Source: Eriocheir sinensis
Lineage: Eukaryota; Arthropoda; Malacostraca; Decapoda; Varunidae
Assembly (NCBI RefSeq): GCF_024679095.1
Contig: NC_066509.1
Location: forward strand, 12,164,169 to 12,228,168
Reading direction: 5' to 3'
Length of the DNA stretch: 64,000 nucleotides
The position numbers and the translations under genes are program-made. Below, one piece after another: positions 61,811 through 64,000 of the stretch; position 1 is the first letter of the stretch, and every line of letters begins with the position of its first letter. A model generated the notes under the pieces. It had not been told where the DNA came from. It worked only from the letters and a program-made list of their open reading frames with translations, and did not search any database.

Positions 61811-62465
61811 AAAAAAAGTCATTCATATGGAGGAAATACGCTGCACTGCCACTCACATCACCATAAACGTTGCCAAATACACTATAGACCGTCCTATAAA
61901 CTGTCAAAAGCAATACACCCCTTATGGCAACACCGTTTTTTTACCTCTGACTTGTTTATCGTGACACCATCAAGCGGACAGCCTCGCCATTTTCTCCTCG
62001 AACAATCAACATGGCTTAAACGTGCTAATGAATAATATGTTCCTTACTGTGCTATTCATCCCGTGTGAGAGAAAATACATCAAAGGGACGTGTTGCAGCC
62101 TAGCCATGAGATGATCCTGCCATTACGATAACATTACTCCAGCGACTATTCCTGAACCGTTCCCTTCACATCACATTGACCCTTCCATCTAAGCTCCAGG
62201 GAGACCAAGATCCTGTGACAGAGTAGGCTGGGGAGGGAGGAAAGGGGGAATAGATGTCGGGAGGGTAAGGGGTGGGGGCTGAGAGAGGCAATCGTGTCAT
62301 GGTTAGGAGTCATTTAATTCTGCTCGTTACGATGGTGTTGATTAGTTGCGGGAGTCAAGTTATCAGAGGGCTTAGTCATGAATACTCGGAAGGAGACGCG
62401 GATGAGGGCGATGAGACGAATTGAGAGGAGATGATGAAGGGATATGAGGGGATGAGGATATATGT
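61811..62465. other. Unique DNA
   Basis: No gene recognised. 62220-62300 is G-rich. Confidence 0.4.
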
Positions 62466-62514
62466 GGGGAGGAGGAGGAGGAGGAGGAGAAGGAGGAGGA
62501 AGAGGAGGAGGAGG
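62466..62514. repeat. (GGA)n trinucleotide tract
   Basis: gga/aga triplets, purine only. Confidence 0.92.
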
Positions 62515-63412
<898 letters not shown>

Positions 63413-63455
63413 ACACACACAAAAAAAACATACACGAAGGCTTTCCCTTCGAGCC

Positions 63456-63610
63456 CCAATCAGTTTACAAATTATTTAAATTAAATCACTATTCGTCTGA
63501 ATCACGTATTGTTAAATTTGCTGACGACAAGAAGATAAACAATAAATTACACTCATAACAAGACAGACATATACAATGACAAGACATGTATAAGATTTCT
63601 AAACGATGAG
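63456..63610 (+). pseudogene. Possible reverse-transcriptase relic carrying the FADD catalytic box
   Basis: In one plus frame the sequence reads SESRIVKFADDKKINNKLHS, then a stop, then QDRH and QDMYKIS among further stops. 'KFADDtK' is motif C of CR1-group reverse transcriptases; the two Asp are catalytic, and FADD replaces the YADD of LINE-X. The spacing to the following D/Q-D..K segment is also typical. It is short and heavily decayed, so chance resemblance cannot be excluded. Confidence 0.45.
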
Positions 63611-64000
63611 GGAGATTGTGAACAGATGACATGATTACATGTCAAGATTCTTCATGCAAGAACGTAACGAGGTATGAGCATATATTGTATCGCGCAAGAC
63701 TTTTAAGAGTAAAATTCTTAAAAATGTTGTTCTTACTTATCATTAAAAAAATCCCTTAAGACGATTGCACGTAAATAGTTTTCTCAAGAAGAGGGTACTG
63801 GCTTCCTTCTTTGTAGTGGTTTGTTGACAATTTAGATAGAATAGATATTTTGAGCAGCTCCCGTCCCATCGGGCCAAAAATATGTGTCATAAATAAATAA
63901 ATAAACAAATATATATATATATATATACTTGTATAGTTTTTCGTCTTCGACTTCTAAACAAGACAACGCCCGAGCCACGTTCAGCTGTCAGGGACTCTCA
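63611..64000. other. AT-rich DNA with short simple repeats
   Basis: (ataa)n at about 63888-63905 and (AT)n at 63909-63928. No gene recognised. Confidence 0.45.

Noticed and set aside
61868..61935. Short inverted repeat (cgttgccaa...ttatggcaacaccg) as a second hAT MITE
   Set aside because: The arms match for only about eight bases, no 8-bp flanking duplication is seen, and the interior is too short.

Overview
This is eukaryotic, non-coding, repeat-dominated DNA, most probably from a decapod crustacean such as a crab; that assignment is inference. It rests on very dense (AC)n, (AG)n and (AT)n microsatellites, several tRNA-headed SINE families, and non-LTR retrotransposons with CR1/Jockey-type reverse transcriptases. 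I recognise no host protein-coding exon, no rRNA gene and no convincing functional tRNA gene. Most long open frames are translations of microsatellites or of purine/pyrimidine-biased DNA. The window reads as intergenic or deep intronic sequence.

Mobile elements. (1) A nearly full-length endonuclease/reverse-transcriptase LINE lies on the minus strand at 22336-25690. It is inactivated by two frameshifts and one stop. Three 5'-truncated 3' ends of the same family lie at 2641-2802 (+), 6628-6903 (-) and 54730-54826 (+). (2) Three reverse-transcriptase relics occur: 1530-1915 (+), 39207-39630 (-, CR1-like C-terminus and 3' end) and 63456-63610 (+, FADD box, tentative). (3) SINE-A copies at 80-338 and 29620-29912 each sit exactly between two (AC)n tracts. 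SINE-B is at 14099-14449, 20331-20708 and 30331-30637, with a 3' fragment at 49257-49391 that runs into a huge (AAT)n tract. SINE-C is at 27752-28101. (4) A 204-bp hAT-type MITE at 59046-59249 has about 25-bp terminal inverted repeats and a perfect 8-bp target-site duplication.

Tandem structure. Besides pure microsatellites (up to 328 bp of AT at 19025-19352), many stretches that look unique at first sight resolve by eye into strongly diverged tandem repeats with periods of about 95-165 bp, near 10.2, 16.2, 19.9, 31.9, 33.2-34.3, 40.6-41.5, 51.4-51.8 and 60.3-60.9 kb. Much of this sequence seems to be decayed tandem arrays rather than unique DNA.

Possible regulatory DNA. Two stretches stand out. 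At 18398-18520 there is a compact set of ETS-like, E-box, CRE, CCAAT and GC-box motifs. At 43930-44480 three exact TCAAGGTCA nuclear-receptor sites are mixed with many CAGGTG/CACCTG boxes. The unique DNA at 53.2-54.6 kb is rich in homeodomain-type cores. None of these is proven to be functional.

Layout. 0-5 kb: SINE-A, microsatellites, RT relic, LINE tail. 5-14 kb: purine/pyrimidine-biased and AT-rich DNA with simple repeats. 14-22 kb: two SINE-B copies, decayed tandem arrays, the promoter-like cluster and the giant AT tract. 22.3-25.7 kb: the LINE. 25.7-32.6 kb: AT-rich DNA, SINE-C, SINE-A and SINE-B. 33-34.3 kb: decayed satellite. 36-44 kb: CTC/GA/CT tracts, CR1-like relic and a second decayed satellite. 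44-52 kb: nuclear-receptor-site cluster, trinucleotide megarepeat and a third tandem array. 53-59 kb: unique DNA, LINE tail, polypyrimidine/polypurine blocks and the MITE. 60-64 kb: GA-rich tandem array, CT tract and RT relic.
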